NCBI GenBank assembly: GCA_028284005.1
Contig: JANQSO010000006.1
Span: forward strand, 62,001 to 126,000
DNA from: Flavobacteriaceae bacterium
Lineage (GTDB): Bacteria > Bacteroidota > Bacteroidia > Flavobacteriales > Flavobacteriaceae
Length of the DNA: 64,000 nt
Direction of reading: 5' to 3'
Both the position numbers and the translations under genes were made by a program. Position 1 is the stretch's first letter; every line of letters begins with the position of its first letter. Of this stretch, positions 55,181-64,000 are shown piece by piece. The notes beneath the pieces were generated by a model. The model was not told the origin of the DNA, did no database searches, and saw only the letters and a program-made list of their open reading frames with translations.

Positions 55181-56008
55181 TTGAAAATCAATAGTTTTTA
55201 TACTGTAACTGTTATAGTGGTTATATTTCTTTCAGTATTTGTAGGAGTTATACTGATCTCCGATGCCGTTTTGTTAAAAGATAACTTTACTGATGAAACT
55301 GCCAAACTTAATGAGCCTTCTCTAAAAACTCATTTTTCTACCACCACTACGCAAGATACCATATCCAATGCCAAGGGAATTGACGTCTCAAGGTATCAGG
55401 GAGCCATTAACTGGGATTCACTGAATCCAAAAGTCTCTTTTGCTATTTGTAAAGCTACGGAAGGGAAAACTTTAATGGATACGGAATTCACTCATAATTG
55501 GAATCAGATAAGGCAAAGCGGCAGAATAAGAGGTGCGTATCATTTTTATATTACATCTGATGACCCCACTGCCCAGGCCAATTTCTTCTGGAATACATTA
55601 TCGAAAGATTACACAGATATGGACCTTCCGCTGGTTTTAGATGTTGAAAGCGCAAGTATTAGGGGAACGATCTCAAAAAGCAAATTACAAAAAGATGTCT
55701 TAGCCTTTCTGAAAGAAATTCGGAAATTATCCGGTAAGACCCCACTACTCTATTCGAATACAGACTTTGCCAATGAATACCTGGCTATCGAAGACTTGAG
55801 CTATTATCCGCTATGGGTCGCAGAATATACTCCAAACGAAGCTCCAAATGTTCCCACAGCATGGAAGAAAAATGGCTGGACCTTTTGGCAACGGTCCGAC
55901 ACATACGACCTAAACGACATTCATGGCGATGTGGATTTCGACCGGTTTAACGGAACACAAAATGACCTGAAGCTATTTATTGCAAACGATGGAGGTATCG
56001 AAAATTAA
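55181..56008 (+). CDS. GH25 lysozyme, membrane-anchored
   Basis: A 275-residue muramidase. One N-terminal hydrophobic segment (~5-30) serves as signal anchor. The GH25 domain runs from GIDVSRYQG (D68) through YHFYITSDD to LPLVLDVES (D154, E156), the family's catalytic and supporting acids. No ATG exists before the membrane segment, so TTG 55181 is taken. It cleaves peptidoglycan. Confidence 0.9.
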   Translation: MKINSFYTVTVIVVIFLSVFVGVILISDAVLLKDNFTDETAKLNEPSLKTHFSTTTTQDTISNAKGIDVSRYQGAINWDSLNPKVSFAICKATEGKTLMDTEFTHNWNQIRQSGRIRGAYHFYITSDDPTAQANFFWNTLSKDYTDMDLPLVLDVESASIRGTISKSKLQKDVLAFLKEIRKLSGKTPLLYSNTDFANEYLAIEDLSYYPLWVAEYTPNEAPNVPTAWKKNGWTFWQRSDTYDLNDIHGDVDFDRFNGTQNDLKLFIANDGGIEN

Positions 56009-56073
56009 TTTTTTCATTTTTTTTACGCAACCCGTGTACAAACTGCGCATCTTACTAAAGTAAAAGAGATATT

Positions 56074-56181
56074 ATGACAACGTTTTTTATTGTATTGGGG
56101 GGGCTACTTGTAACAAATTTCTTATTGTTACAGTTTAGTTGCAATGACGTTTCAGAACGTGAAGTTCCTGAAGAAGAATAG
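56074..56181 (+). CDS. Small single-helix membrane protein, 35 residues
   Basis: The frame begins MTTFFIVLGG and continues as one hydrophobic helix (~3-22), followed by an acidic tail with one Cys (FSCNDVSEREVPEEE). Short proteins of this shape are common in Flavobacteriia. Start ATG and stop TAG are clear, and the composition is not random. It lies between the lysozyme and the convergent ung gene. Function is unknown. Confidence 0.5.
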   Translation: MTTFFIVLGGLLVTNFLLLQFSCNDVSEREVPEEE

Positions 56182-56221
56182 ATTACCATCCCTAACATTA
56201 TTTTCTACCCATTACCTTATC

Positions 56222-56887
56222 TTACCAGTTAATGGGTTCCTTTTCATTTTTTTCCAAATAACTATTTACTGCACTAAAATGTCTATTGCCAAACCAATAA
56301 CCCCTATTGGCACTGAGTGGTGACGGATGACCACTTGCCAGTATCAAATGTTTTGAAGTATTGATCTTTGCGCCTTTCCGCTTTGCATAACCACCCCATA
56401 ATAAAAAAACCAACCCTTCTCTTTTTTCTGAAAGTTTTGCTATAACGGCATCTGTAAATTCCTCCCATCCTTTATTTTGGTGACTACCGGCCTGATGCGC
56501 ACGAACAGTTAGTGTAGCATTCAACAACAAAACACCTTGATCTGCCCATCTTTCCAAATTCCCGCTTTCCGGAACAGCCTTTTGTACATCTGTTTTAATC
56601 TCCTGAAAAATATTCAATAAGGACGGAGGCTTGGGAATTCCATCCGCAACCGAAAAACAAAGCCCATTGGCCTGTCCGGGGCCATGATAAGGGTCCTGTC
56701 CTATAATTACCACTTTCACTTTGTGAAAAGGCGTATGGTCAAAAGCCGAAAATATCTTCCTTCCGGGAGGAAAACAACGGTATGTAGTGTATTCGGCTTT
56801 AACAAATTGTATTAATCTTTTAAAATAATCTTTTTGGAATTCGTCCTGAAGTTCTTCCTTCCAACTCGACTCTATTTTTACATCCAT
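56222..56887 (-). CDS. ung: Uracil-DNA glycosylase, family 1
   Basis: A 221-residue glycosylase with the family-1 water-activating motif GQDPYHGPGQANGLCFS (D65) and the HPSPLSANRG loop with H187. It removes uracil from DNA after cytosine deamination or dUTP misincorporation. Length is standard. It is divergent from mutS2 with 50 bp between. Confidence 0.97.
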   Translation of the reverse strand: MDVKIESSWKEELQDEFQKDYFKRLIQFVKAEYTTYRCFPPGRKIFSAFDHTPFHKVKVVIIGQDPYHGPGQANGLCFSVADGIPKPPSLLNIFQEIKTDVQKAVPESGNLERWADQGVLLLNATLTVRAHQAGSHQNKGWEEFTDAVIAKLSEKREGLVFLLWGGYAKRKGAKINTSKHLILASGHPSPLSANRGYWFGNRHFSAVNSYLEKNEKEPINW

Positions 56888-56937
56888 TATTAGTACTTTT
56901 GTGCATCAGCAACGTAAAATTACAAGAATAAAAGGGA

Positions 56938-59097
56938 ATGGTCCGTATTGATAAAAAAACTTTGGAAGACTTAGAGTTCTCTTCGGTTCTACAACAAGTT
57001 TCAGACTTTTGTATTACCGAACCGGGAACAGAAAGGTCATTATCCATTGTGCCTTTTAAAGACGCAGAACTCATTGCTCCCGAACTACATCGGGTAAAAG
57101 AATTCACTGCGTCTTTTGAAGGTGATAATCCTATTCCCAATCACGGATTTGAACCTGTTTTTAAAGAACTTCAGTTATTAGACATAGAAAATAGCGTCTT
57201 GGAAGTTTCCAGCTTCAGGAGGATCCTAAGTGTTTCAGAGACTACCAGAACACTTCTCAAATTCTTCAAGAAGTTTGAAGAGTTCTATGTTCACCTGAAT
57301 GGCCTTTCAGAAGCTATAGATTACACTTCGGCCATTAGCGAAGAGATCAAAAAGAAAATAGACCGGTATGGGGAAGTGAGAGATGATGCTTCTCCAGAAT
57401 TAGCCACGATCCGAAAACGTTTAAATGCGGTAAAAGGACAGATAAATAGTTCATTTAACAAAGCGCTTACTCGCTATGCCCAGGCCGAATACCTGGATGA
57501 AATTAGAGAATCTGTTGTGGATAACAGGCGCGTATTAGCTGTAAAAGCAATGCATCGCCGTAAAGTGAATGGCGCGGTTTTGGGAAATTCCAAAACAGGA
57601 AGTATTGTTTATATAGAACCCCAGGACACATTGGAGTTCGCCAACGAGCTTAGCAATTTGGTATATGAAGAGCAGGAAGAAGTAAAACGTATCTTAAAGG
57701 CACTTACGGAATTTTGCCGACCTCATAAACTACTCCTGGAAAGTTATCAGGAATACCTTATATATATAGATGTTCTCTATGCCAAAGCTAAATATGCGAT
57801 CGAAATAAATGGTGTTTTACCGTTATTGACTTCAGAAAAAAGAATTTTTCTCAATAAAGCCTATCACCCACTCCTTTTAATTTCAAACAAGAAAAGAAAA
57901 GAAAAAACATTTCCGCAAACTATAGAATTACTGCCCAAAAAGCGGATCATTGTAATCTCCGGCCCCAATGCCGGCGGAAAAAGTATCACCCTTAAGACGG
58001 TGGGCTTATTACAGGTCATGTTGCAAAGTGGTATGCTGATCCCTTGTGATGCCCAAAGTGAACTATGCTTCTTTGACAAGGTCCTTACCGATATTGGAGA
58101 CAATCAGTCTATTGAAAATCACTTAAGTACTTATAGTTACCGCCTAAAGAAAATGAATCAGTTTTTGAAAAAGTGCAACAAAAGGACACTTTTTTTAATT
58201 GATGAATTTGGTACCGGGAGTGACCCGGAACTGGGAGGTGCTTTGGCCGAAACCTTCCTCGAGGTTTTTTATGAAAGGGAGGCCTTTGGAATTATTACAA
58301 CTCATTATACAAACCTAAAGCTATTGGCCAACGAACTTCCCGATGCGATGAACGCCAATATGCAGTTTGACAGTAGAAGCCTGGAACCTTTGTATAAATT
58401 ACATCTGGGCGAAGCCGGAAGCTCCTTTACTTTTGAAGTGGCGCAAAAAAACGGAATTCCGTACAGCCTGATAAATAAGGCTAAAAAGAAGATCGAGCGC
58501 GGAAAGATACGGTTTGACAAGACCATAGCCAATCTTCAGAGAGAACGTTCGAAGCTTCGGAAGACCTCGGAGAATTTAGAAACATCTACAAAAAAGGCGC
58601 GTGAAGAAAGTAAGCAGCTGGAAGAGATCAATGCCCGCGTACAGGAAAAACTGGAAAGCTATCAAGAGTTGTATGACGCCAACCAAAAATTAATAAGCCT
58701 TGGAAAGAAATTCGATGTCCTTTCCGAAAAGTATTTCAATAACAAGCGTAAGAAACAGCTGATCGATGAATTGATGAAGATGGTGATGGTTGAAAACAGT
58801 AAACGAAAAAAGGTAACCCCTAAAGTAAAGCAAAGAGAAAAGGCAAAAAAGCGGAATACGTTGAAGGAAGTTGAAAAGAAGGTTGAAGTTATACGTAAAC
58901 GCAAAAAGAAAGAAAAGGAAGAAGCTAAAAAAACGCCGCCGCCAAAACCCAGGGTAGCCTTAAAGGTTGGTGACAGGGTACGAATGATAGAAGGCAGGGC
59001 AATTGGTACCATCGATACTATCGAAAAAAACAAAGCCATAGTAAATTATGGCATGTTTACGACCAATGTAAATATGGAAGAGTTAGAAAAAGTCTGA
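56938..59097 (+). CDS. mutS2: MutS2-like ATPase lacking the Smr domain
   Basis: A 719-residue MutS2-family protein. Core and clamp helices cover ~1-320, and the ATPase has Walker A GPNAGGKS (342-349) and LIDEFGTGSDPE. A very long basic coiled coil (~525-650) follows, then a KOW-like C-terminus (VGDRVRMIEGRAIGTI). The usual C-terminal Smr nuclease domain is absent, and the protein is shorter than the typical ~780. MutS2 acts on recombination intermediates and, in some bacteria, on collided ribosomes. The next gene overlaps by one base. Confidence 0.92.
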   Translation: MVRIDKKTLEDLEFSSVLQQVSDFCITEPGTERSLSIVPFKDAELIAPELHRVKEFTASFEGDNPIPNHGFEPVFKELQLLDIENSVLEVSSFRRILSVSETTRTLLKFFKKFEEFYVHLNGLSEAIDYTSAISEEIKKKIDRYGEVRDDASPELATIRKRLNAVKGQINSSFNKALTRYAQAEYLDEIRESVVDNRRVLAVKAMHRRKVNGAVLGNSKTGSIVYIEPQDTLEFANELSNLVYEEQEEVKRILKALTEFCRPHKLLLESYQEYLIYIDVLYAKAKYAIEINGVLPLLTSEKRIFLNKAYHPLLLISNKKRKEKTFPQTIELLPKKRIIVISGPNAGGKSITLKTVGLLQVMLQSGMLIPCDAQSELCFFDKVLTDIGDNQSIENHLSTYSYRLKKMNQFLKKCNKRTLFLIDEFGTGSDPELGGALAETFLEVFYEREAFGIITTHYTNLKLLANELPDAMNANMQFDSRSLEPLYKLHLGEAGSSFTFEVAQKNGIPYSLINKAKKKIERGKIRFDKTIANLQRERSKLRKTSENLETSTKKAREESKQLEEINARVQEKLESYQELYDANQKLISLGKKFDVLSEKYFNNKRKKQLIDELMKMVMVENSKRKKVTPKVKQREKAKKRNTLKEVEKKVEVIRKRKKKEKEEAKKTPPPKPRVALKVGDRVRMIEGRAIGTIDTIEKNKAIVNYGMFTTNVNMEELEKV

Positions 59098-59504
59098 TGG
59101 ATAACGAACAGAAACATAAGATCATTCTTTTTGACGGGGTTTGCAATCTCTGCAATAACTCTGTTACCTTTATCATAAAACGGGACAAAAAGGATATTTT
59201 CCGTTTTGCCGCTTTACAAAGTGATATTGGGGCCGAATTCATTAAAAAATATGGAATCGATACATCTAAAACCGACTCTATCATCCTGATCGACGGCAAC
59301 ACCCACTATGAAAGGTCTACCGCCGCGCTGAAGATCGCTAAAGATCTTTCCGGAGGCTATCCCCTGCTCTACGCTTTTATGATCATTCCTAACTTTATAA
59401 GGAACTGGGCCTACGACTATATTGCCAAAAATCGTTACAAATGGTACGGCAAACAGGAAAGCTGTATGATCCCTACTCCCGAACTAAAAGCGAAGTTTTT
59501 ATAA
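59097..59504 (+). CDS. DCC-family thiol-disulfide-like protein (DUF393)
   Basis: A 135-residue protein with the DxxCxxC motif (D13, C16, C19 in LFDGVCNLCN), the defining feature of the DCC/DUF393 family with a thioredoxin-like fold. YKWYGKQESCMIP near the end is also typical. Redox activity is predicted but not shown for most members. It overlaps mutS2 by one base. Confidence 0.9.
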   Translation: MDNEQKHKIILFDGVCNLCNNSVTFIIKRDKKDIFRFAALQSDIGAEFIKKYGIDTSKTDSIILIDGNTHYERSTAALKIAKDLSGGYPLLYAFMIIPNFIRNWAYDYIAKNRYKWYGKQESCMIPTPELKAKFL

Positions 59505-59616
59505 CAAACTACATGAAAGGGCCTGTTCCCTCCCTCATACGGTTACTTCCCTAAATTGAGTTTTCTCATTGGTGTTAAAGAGGATAGTTTTACAATGAAT
59601 CTAAAACACTAACATC

Positions 59617-61503
59617 ATGAAAAAAGTACTACTATTTCTTTTATTGGTTCCTTGTATTCTTCTTGGGTCCGAAGTGCAGCCAAAACCATCAAAAATTGAA
59701 AAAGTTACAGTGTATCTGGAAGGAGCTTCTATTGAACGCATCGCTTCAGTGAACATTAGACCGGGAGAAAATATCCTGGTTTTCAATAATTTGTCTCCGG
59801 ATATCGATGAAAGCAGTATCCAAATCTCCGGATTGAAGAATGCAACCATTTTGGCTCTAAATTACAGTATAGATTATTTGGAAAAGAAGGTTCTTTCAGA
59901 AGAATACAAAGCACTGGAGGTAAAGATCAAACAATTGAAATGGGAGCGCATGTCCATTCAGAATATTATTTTGGGATATGAAGAGGAATTGCAATTACTA
60001 AAAAAGAATCAACGTATTAATAGTGACGCAACCGACCTGTCTCTGGAAAAGGTAAAAGAAATGTCCTCGTACTACAGAAAGAGAATCACCGAAATAAAAA
60101 ATGCCATATACAAAGAGAGACTCTCTATTGATGAAATAGAACAGCAACTCCTGGATAATGGTAATGAATTAGCCAAACTGGAAGATTTTAAAAAGGAAAA
60201 GCGAGGAGAGATCAATTTGAAATTAGATGTCAAAACAGCAACGAACCTGGTACTAAACATAAAATACACCATTAAAAATGCCGGATGGTTCCCTTTGTAT
60301 GATATTAGAGCCATCAATACTTCCTCTCCTATAGAGCTTTCATATAAAGCAAATGTATATCAACAAAGTGGTACGGATTGGAAAAATGTCAAGGTTGTTT
60401 TGTCTACAGGTGACCCTAACACCAACAATACAAAACCCCAAATACTTCCGAAATATCTCAATTTTGTAAATAGATATTATAATGCAACTTCTGCTGTAAG
60501 AAGTGCCAGCTACAAATACAACCCAACGATAAGAACTGTTAGCGGAACCTTATTGGATGACACCGGATTACCCTTGCCCGGCGTGAATGTAATTGAAGTG
60601 GGTACTTCTAATGGAACCCAGACAGACTTTGACGGAAACTATTCCATAGTTGTAAAGGGTGGAAGAGAATTGGCTTTTAGCTACGTAGGATTTGAATCCA
60701 AGCAACTTCCCATATATTCCAGTATAATGAATGTACAATTAGAGGCAGGCGCGGTATTGGAAGAAGTTGTTGTAACCGGGTATGCAAGGTCACTTAGAGG
60801 AAGAGAAAGGTTTGACAAACTATCAAAAGAGGATGATTTTGATAATGATTACAAGAATATTGAAGTAACCGGTTCCGGAGCTGTTAAGGAAAGTGGTATC
60901 ACTTCTGTACGCTTTGAGATTGCAAAAAAATATTCTATTGATTCTAATGCTGAGATCACGGTCATTGAAATAGATAAGTTTGCACTTCCTGCAGCATATC
61001 AGCACTATGCAGCCCCCGAATTAAACGAAAATGTATTCTTAACAGCTACTATAAAGGATTGGGAACGCTATGACCTTCTTCAGGGTGAAGCTAATATATA
61101 CTTTGAAGGTAGTTATGCGGGAAAAACTGAACTTAATCCAACAGCAACCACCGATAGTTTAAACGTGTCATTAGGTATAGACCCTTCGGTGATCATTAAG
61201 CGTGAGAAGATCGATAATTTTAAACGCAAGTCCTTTTTAGGAAGCAATAGAATTATTGATAAGGGCTACAGGATCGAAATAAAGAATAGTAAAAAATCTA
61301 ACATAAACCTTTTACTGGAAGATAGAATCCCCATTTCTCAAAATAAAGAGATCAAAGTGGATGACATTGAAAAGGGTGATGCTGTATTTGACAATAAAAC
61401 CGGTATTTTAAAGTGGAAATTAAACCTGGTTCCCAATGCTAATACCAAAAAGGAATTTACCTATACGGTAAGGTATCCAAAATCGAAACGAATAAATCTG
61501 TAG
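59617..61503 (+). CDS. DUF4139/MuiA-family secreted protein with inserted carboxypeptidase-regulatory domain
   Basis: A 628-residue exported protein (signal ends near ILLGS). A DUF4140-like N-terminus (VTVYLEGASIERIA), a coiled coil (~88-200) and a DUF4139 beta-domain follow. An extra ~85-residue unit lies at ~307-390: VSGTLLDDTGLPLPGVNV, DFDGNYSI and EEVVVTGYA. This is the carboxypeptidase-regulatory-like domain normally found at the N-terminus of SusC-type TonB receptors. It sits inside the DUF4139 region. Function is unknown. Confidence 0.82.
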   Translation: MKKVLLFLLLVPCILLGSEVQPKPSKIEKVTVYLEGASIERIASVNIRPGENILVFNNLSPDIDESSIQISGLKNATILALNYSIDYLEKKVLSEEYKALEVKIKQLKWERMSIQNIILGYEEELQLLKKNQRINSDATDLSLEKVKEMSSYYRKRITEIKNAIYKERLSIDEIEQQLLDNGNELAKLEDFKKEKRGEINLKLDVKTATNLVLNIKYTIKNAGWFPLYDIRAINTSSPIELSYKANVYQQSGTDWKNVKVVLSTGDPNTNNTKPQILPKYLNFVNRYYNATSAVRSASYKYNPTIRTVSGTLLDDTGLPLPGVNVIEVGTSNGTQTDFDGNYSIVVKGGRELAFSYVGFESKQLPIYSSIMNVQLEAGAVLEEVVVTGYARSLRGRERFDKLSKEDDFDNDYKNIEVTGSGAVKESGITSVRFEIAKKYSIDSNAEITVIEIDKFALPAAYQHYAAPELNENVFLTATIKDWERYDLLQGEANIYFEGSYAGKTELNPTATTDSLNVSLGIDPSVIIKREKIDNFKRKSFLGSNRIIDKGYRIEIKNSKKSNINLLLEDRIPISQNKEIKVDDIEKGDAVFDNKTGILKWKLNLVPNANTKKEFTYTVRYPKSKRINL

Positions 61504-61513
61504 CACTGCTAAG

Positions 61514-61538
61514 GCGGATAAGAAATTATCCGCTTTTT
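61514..61538 (+). terminator. Rho-independent terminator between convergent genes
   Basis: GCGGATAA pairs perfectly with TTATCCGC across a GAAA tetraloop and is followed by TTTTT. It serves the DUF4139 gene; the minus strand has no T tract. Confidence 0.88.
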
Positions 61539-62702
61539 CTATTTCAAATTCTGAAGAATAAAATCTATCGTTTTATTGCTGTTGTTATTTTTGGTGAACG
61601 CTTCGTTACGATAGGTGATCTCCTGTGACAATCCTTCTTTTTGCCATCTTTTTACCATTTTACGGTGCTTGATGGAAACTTTTCCCGCTAATAACAGATC
61701 AAGGTTGCCGCCGTCCTTATAATAGTTATAAATTCTTTTCAACCCGGTAAGGTATTTATAATCCTTTGTAAGTCCGCCACCACGGTGTGCCCTCAGAGAA
61801 ATATTATAGGCCTCTTCCCTATTTAGCTTATATTGATTGTGAAGCAGGTCGAAAGTATCGCAAAAGTTAAAGCCTTTGTGAAGGCTATCAGCCGCCAGTA
61901 CTCTATACGATAGTTCTTTTAGACGGTACAATGTTAAGCAGTCACTCATATACTCACTAAATACGGCCAATCCTTCCTGTGTCTTAACATTATTGGGAAA
62001 ACCATTGTGGAATATTTTTAAAGATTGCTTTAAACCATTAAATGTAGTGACCAGGTGTACCCCAATTTCATGGTTAGCCAATACTTTTAGCTGATTGGCA
62101 CTATACCGGTGATTCTTCTTTAGAATAAGCCGTTGTGTATTGTTTTGCACCATGGCAGCTGCCGTGATCTTCGTGGAGAGCTTTATATTGAGGTCGAAAT
62201 CATATTTTTTGGTAAACTCCATGAAGTAATCCGATGCTTCTTCTGCACTAAATACCGGAAACATTTCCTGGTCATATTCCTCATCCTTGAAATGAAGAAT
62301 GAACTGTGCGTTTTCCACATCCTTTTGCCTGGGAGTTCCAAAAGACTTCAAGGCATTGTAATAAAACTTCTTTCCTTTGCCAATGGTTTCTATACATTGG
62401 ATCAATCCCGAATAGTCATAAATAACATCCCGGTAAAAATTACGTGCTTCTTCATCTTTAATACTATCTATATCCTGCGAAAAGAGCTCCTGCTGCAGTT
62501 TGTGTGCATCAAAATCAATTTTGCGGTACTTGAAATTTGGGATGGTATTGTATTTTGAAGCAAAGAAGTTACGTTTTTCCTGTTCAATATTAATAGGATT
62601 GATATAATTGAGGAGTTCAATCTTTTGAACCAACTTATTTAAATTATAATCAATCTTATATAAGTTAGGGTGCGTTTCTGTGATCGTTTCCGGATAGGTC
62701 AT
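61539..62702 (-). CDS. QEGLA-motif putative metalloprotease (DUF1704)
   Basis: A 387-residue protein with HExxH (H211-E212-x3-H216) and the name-giving QEGLA motif (242-246), whose Glu is a probable third ligand. It is annotated elsewhere as flavohaemoglobin-expression-modulating, though homology to tyrosine carboxypeptidases of the MATCAP/KIAA0895L group has been noted. No signal peptide. It shares one base with the end of the N-formylglutamate amidohydrolase gene and belongs to a three-gene operon with an ATP-grasp enzyme. Confidence 0.88.
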   Translation of the reverse strand: MTYPETITETHPNLYKIDYNLNKLVQKIELLNYINPINIEQEKRNFFASKYNTIPNFKYRKIDFDAHKLQQELFSQDIDSIKDEEARNFYRDVIYDYSGLIQCIETIGKGKKFYYNALKSFGTPRQKDVENAQFILHFKDEEYDQEMFPVFSAEEASDYFMEFTKKYDFDLNIKLSTKITAAAMVQNNTQRLILKKNHRYSANQLKVLANHEIGVHLVTTFNGLKQSLKIFHNGFPNNVKTQEGLAVFSEYMSDCLTLYRLKELSYRVLAADSLHKGFNFCDTFDLLHNQYKLNREEAYNISLRAHRGGGLTKDYKYLTGLKRIYNYYKDGGNLDLLLAGKVSIKHRKMVKRWQKEGLSQEITYRNEAFTKNNNSNKTIDFILQNLK

Positions 62703-63535
62703 TATAATCGTTTATGTGCTTTATAAAAAGCGTCTGCATGTTCCTTTATCTTTTTCTGAAGTTGTTTTTCAATGGCCAAAACTACTTCAGGAAAAATAAT
62801 TTGTTGTAGCTCATCGCAGTATATCTTTTTAAACTCAGTTGCCAAAACTAAGGTATTTTTAAAGTTTTGAGTAATGAATTTCAGAAAATATCCATTTCCA
62901 AAGAAAGTATCATTGATCTTTGAAGTGGTTTCAATGCCATGTGGCAATTGTAATTCTGAAAGTGATTGCCTCCAGCTTTCCACATCGCCTCCAAAACGGT
63001 CATTGTCAATATTCGTTGTTCCAAGGTTGATCACCGGTACTTCCCTATCCCATCTACGCCAGTTATAGGAATGCATATCGTATACAACTATAGCTCCGAA
63101 CATATCCTCAAGTTTTTTTATCAACGCATTTACAACACTATAGAATGCAAAGTGTTTTTCTAAACTTTTTCTATGTTGAGCCTCATCCAGAGGAGTTTTC
63201 CATAGTTCTTTTCCCCATGCGGTTTCAAAAACGGCATTGTCGGGGTCCCGATTCAGGTCATATTCAAAACGGCTGTCACAACCCGCGATAAGAATAGGGA
63301 GTGTTCGTACAAAATCTTTTGTACAGGGGTCTTCTTCAAACCAACGGTCATATTCGGTATGCAGGCAATTGTCCCAAAGTTCCTTTCTGAACTGATGCCC
63401 GTCATGGATCGCTCCACAGGCGTAGGGAACGTAGTCATCAATTTTTATAGTGAAGGAATAATCTTCGGCAATAGCCTCAAAAATTGCTTCGGCTTCAATT
63501 TTTTGTATGATCTCTGAAACTGATAGTCTTTCCAT
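62702..63535 (-). CDS. N-formylglutamate amidohydrolase-family protein
   Basis: A 277-residue zinc-dependent hydrolase of the FGase family, with SRFEYDLNRDPDNAVF and VVYDMHSYNWRR as the characteristic metal and substrate segments. The histidine-degradation genes are not here, so the real substrate may be an N-blocked amino acid or peptide tied to the ATP-grasp ligase. It lies between the ATP-grasp and QEGLA genes with one-base overlaps. Confidence 0.87.
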   Translation of the reverse strand: MERLSVSEIIQKIEAEAIFEAIAEDYSFTIKIDDYVPYACGAIHDGHQFRKELWDNCLHTEYDRWFEEDPCTKDFVRTLPILIAGCDSRFEYDLNRDPDNAVFETAWGKELWKTPLDEAQHRKSLEKHFAFYSVVNALIKKLEDMFGAIVVYDMHSYNWRRWDREVPVINLGTTNIDNDRFGGDVESWRQSLSELQLPHGIETTSKINDTFFGNGYFLKFITQNFKNTLVLATEFKKIYCDELQQIIFPEVVLAIEKQLQKKIKEHADAFYKAHKRL

Positions 63536-64000
63536 TAGGCTTCATCCACATGTTTTCTAAGCTTTTGCCTTCTCTCAAAGGCTGCAACACGTTCCACTAC
63601 TTTGTCTTCAATAAAATCAATTATTTTTTCCTGTACACGGGTCTTGTATACGCGGTTCATATAAGTGATCCCTCCAGGAGACATTACATTTACTTCTACC
63701 AGCATTCCGTTAATTACATCAATACCAACAAAATAGAGGCCATCCTTTACCAGCTTCGGACCAATACGGCGGCACAGTTCCTTCTCTTGTTTTGACAGCG
63801 AATGTTTTTTAACAGTACCTCCGGCGCTAACATTTGAGCGGTGGTCCTCATCTCCGGGTACACGCCGCATAGCTCCTATTGGTTTCCCGTTCAGCATTAA
63901 AATGCGGACATCTCCCTGGTCGGCTCCTTCAATATAATCCTGTAGGATGACATAATTTGAAGTTCCATCCTTGTTATCAATATAAAAATCCAGCAGCGAG
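63535..64000 (-). CDS. Glutathione-synthetase-like ATP-grasp ligase (partial, N-terminus outside window)
   Basis: The last ~155 codons of an ATP-grasp enzyme; the open frame runs off the window edge, so the ATG at 63897 is internal. The GshB-like C-terminal part is clear: DVRILMLNGKPIGAMRR, NVSAGGTVKKHSL and the metal-binding VEVNVMSPGG. It ligates an amino acid or peptide with ATP. It heads the operon with the N-formylglutamate amidohydrolase and QEGLA proteins. Confidence 0.88.
   Translation of the reverse strand, partial: SLLDFYIDNKDGTSNYVILQDYIEGADQGDVRILMLNGKPIGAMRRVPGDEDHRSNVSAGGTVKKHSLSKQEKELCRRIGPKLVKDGLYFVGIDVINGMLVEVNVMSPGGITYMNRVYKTRVQEKIIDFIEDKVVERVAAFERRQKLRKHVDEA

Noticed and set aside
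58662-59039. A 125-codon minus-strand frame rich in Phe/Ser/Leu
   Set aside because: It is the antisense of the Lys-rich coiled coil of mutS2, which produces such frames by codon complementarity.

Overview
The window reads as a chromosomal segment of a member of the Bacteroidota, most likely Flavobacteriaceae; the genus cannot be fixed from sequence alone. Reasons: A-rich leaders instead of strong Shine-Dalgarno sites, TAnnTTTG-like -7 boxes, Bacteroidota-type lipoproteins and beta-barrels, LytS/LytTR pairs, an alpha-beta fused keto-acid dehydrogenase E1, a SusC-like carboxypeptidase-regulatory domain, and QEGLA/N-formylglutamate amidohydrolase/ATP-grasp neighbours. No rRNA, tRNA, CRISPR array or intact insertion sequence was seen.

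Layout. 1-6.2 kb: a truncated NtrC-class regulator faces a MacA/MacB/FtsX-type exporter operon. Between them lie twin inverted repeats, a -24/-12-like promoter and three consecutive very small ORFs. 6.3-17.4 kb: a Crp-type regulator, S41 peptidase, beta-barrel, membrane AraC regulator, amidohydrolase, LytS/LytTR pair, membrane LytTR protein, TPR lipoprotein and a lone ABC membrane domain. 17.6-22.9 kb: an AT-rich accessory island with an m5C DNA methyltransferase, a protein with two GHKL ATPase domains and a receiver-domain protein, joined by overlapping reading frames. A MIG-like T:G mismatch glycosylase converges on them, followed by a small coiled-coil gene and an XRE regulator flanking a palindrome. 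No restriction endonuclease is recognisable in the island.

23-35.9 kb: PagL-like deacylase, SLC12-like transporter, a BamE-like/HExxH pair, bestrophin, a WapI-like immunity protein, a TPR protein, a second LytS/LytTR pair and an esterase/beta-lactamase-fold fusion. 36-38.8 kb: a second AT-rich accessory unit, a PD-(D/E)XK-like protein alone between copies of a hairpin repeat.

38.8-49.9 kb: S41 peptidase, Bcr/CflA-type efflux pump, and an eight-gene tightly packed minus-strand operon. This operon carries an FAD oxidoreductase, methyltransferase, type III PKS, FabL-like enoyl reductase, FabZ-like dehydratase, ketosynthase and ACP, and ends in an RlmI-like rRNA methyltransferase. It is probably a lipid-starter aromatic polyketide pathway. 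An OmpA lipoprotein operon follows. 50-64 kb is mostly core: branched-chain keto-acid dehydrogenase E1, a 2OG-oxygenase/SUI1/nucleoside phosphorylase/binding-protein operon, GH25 lysozyme, Ung, MutS2, DCC protein, a DUF4139 protein, and the QEGLA/N-formylglutamate amidohydrolase/ATP-grasp set cut by the window end.

The strongest candidates for something undescribed are the methyltransferase-GHKL-receiver-MIG island, the sigma-54-controlled exporter with three tiny ORFs, the repeat-flanked nuclease-like gene and the type III PKS operon.
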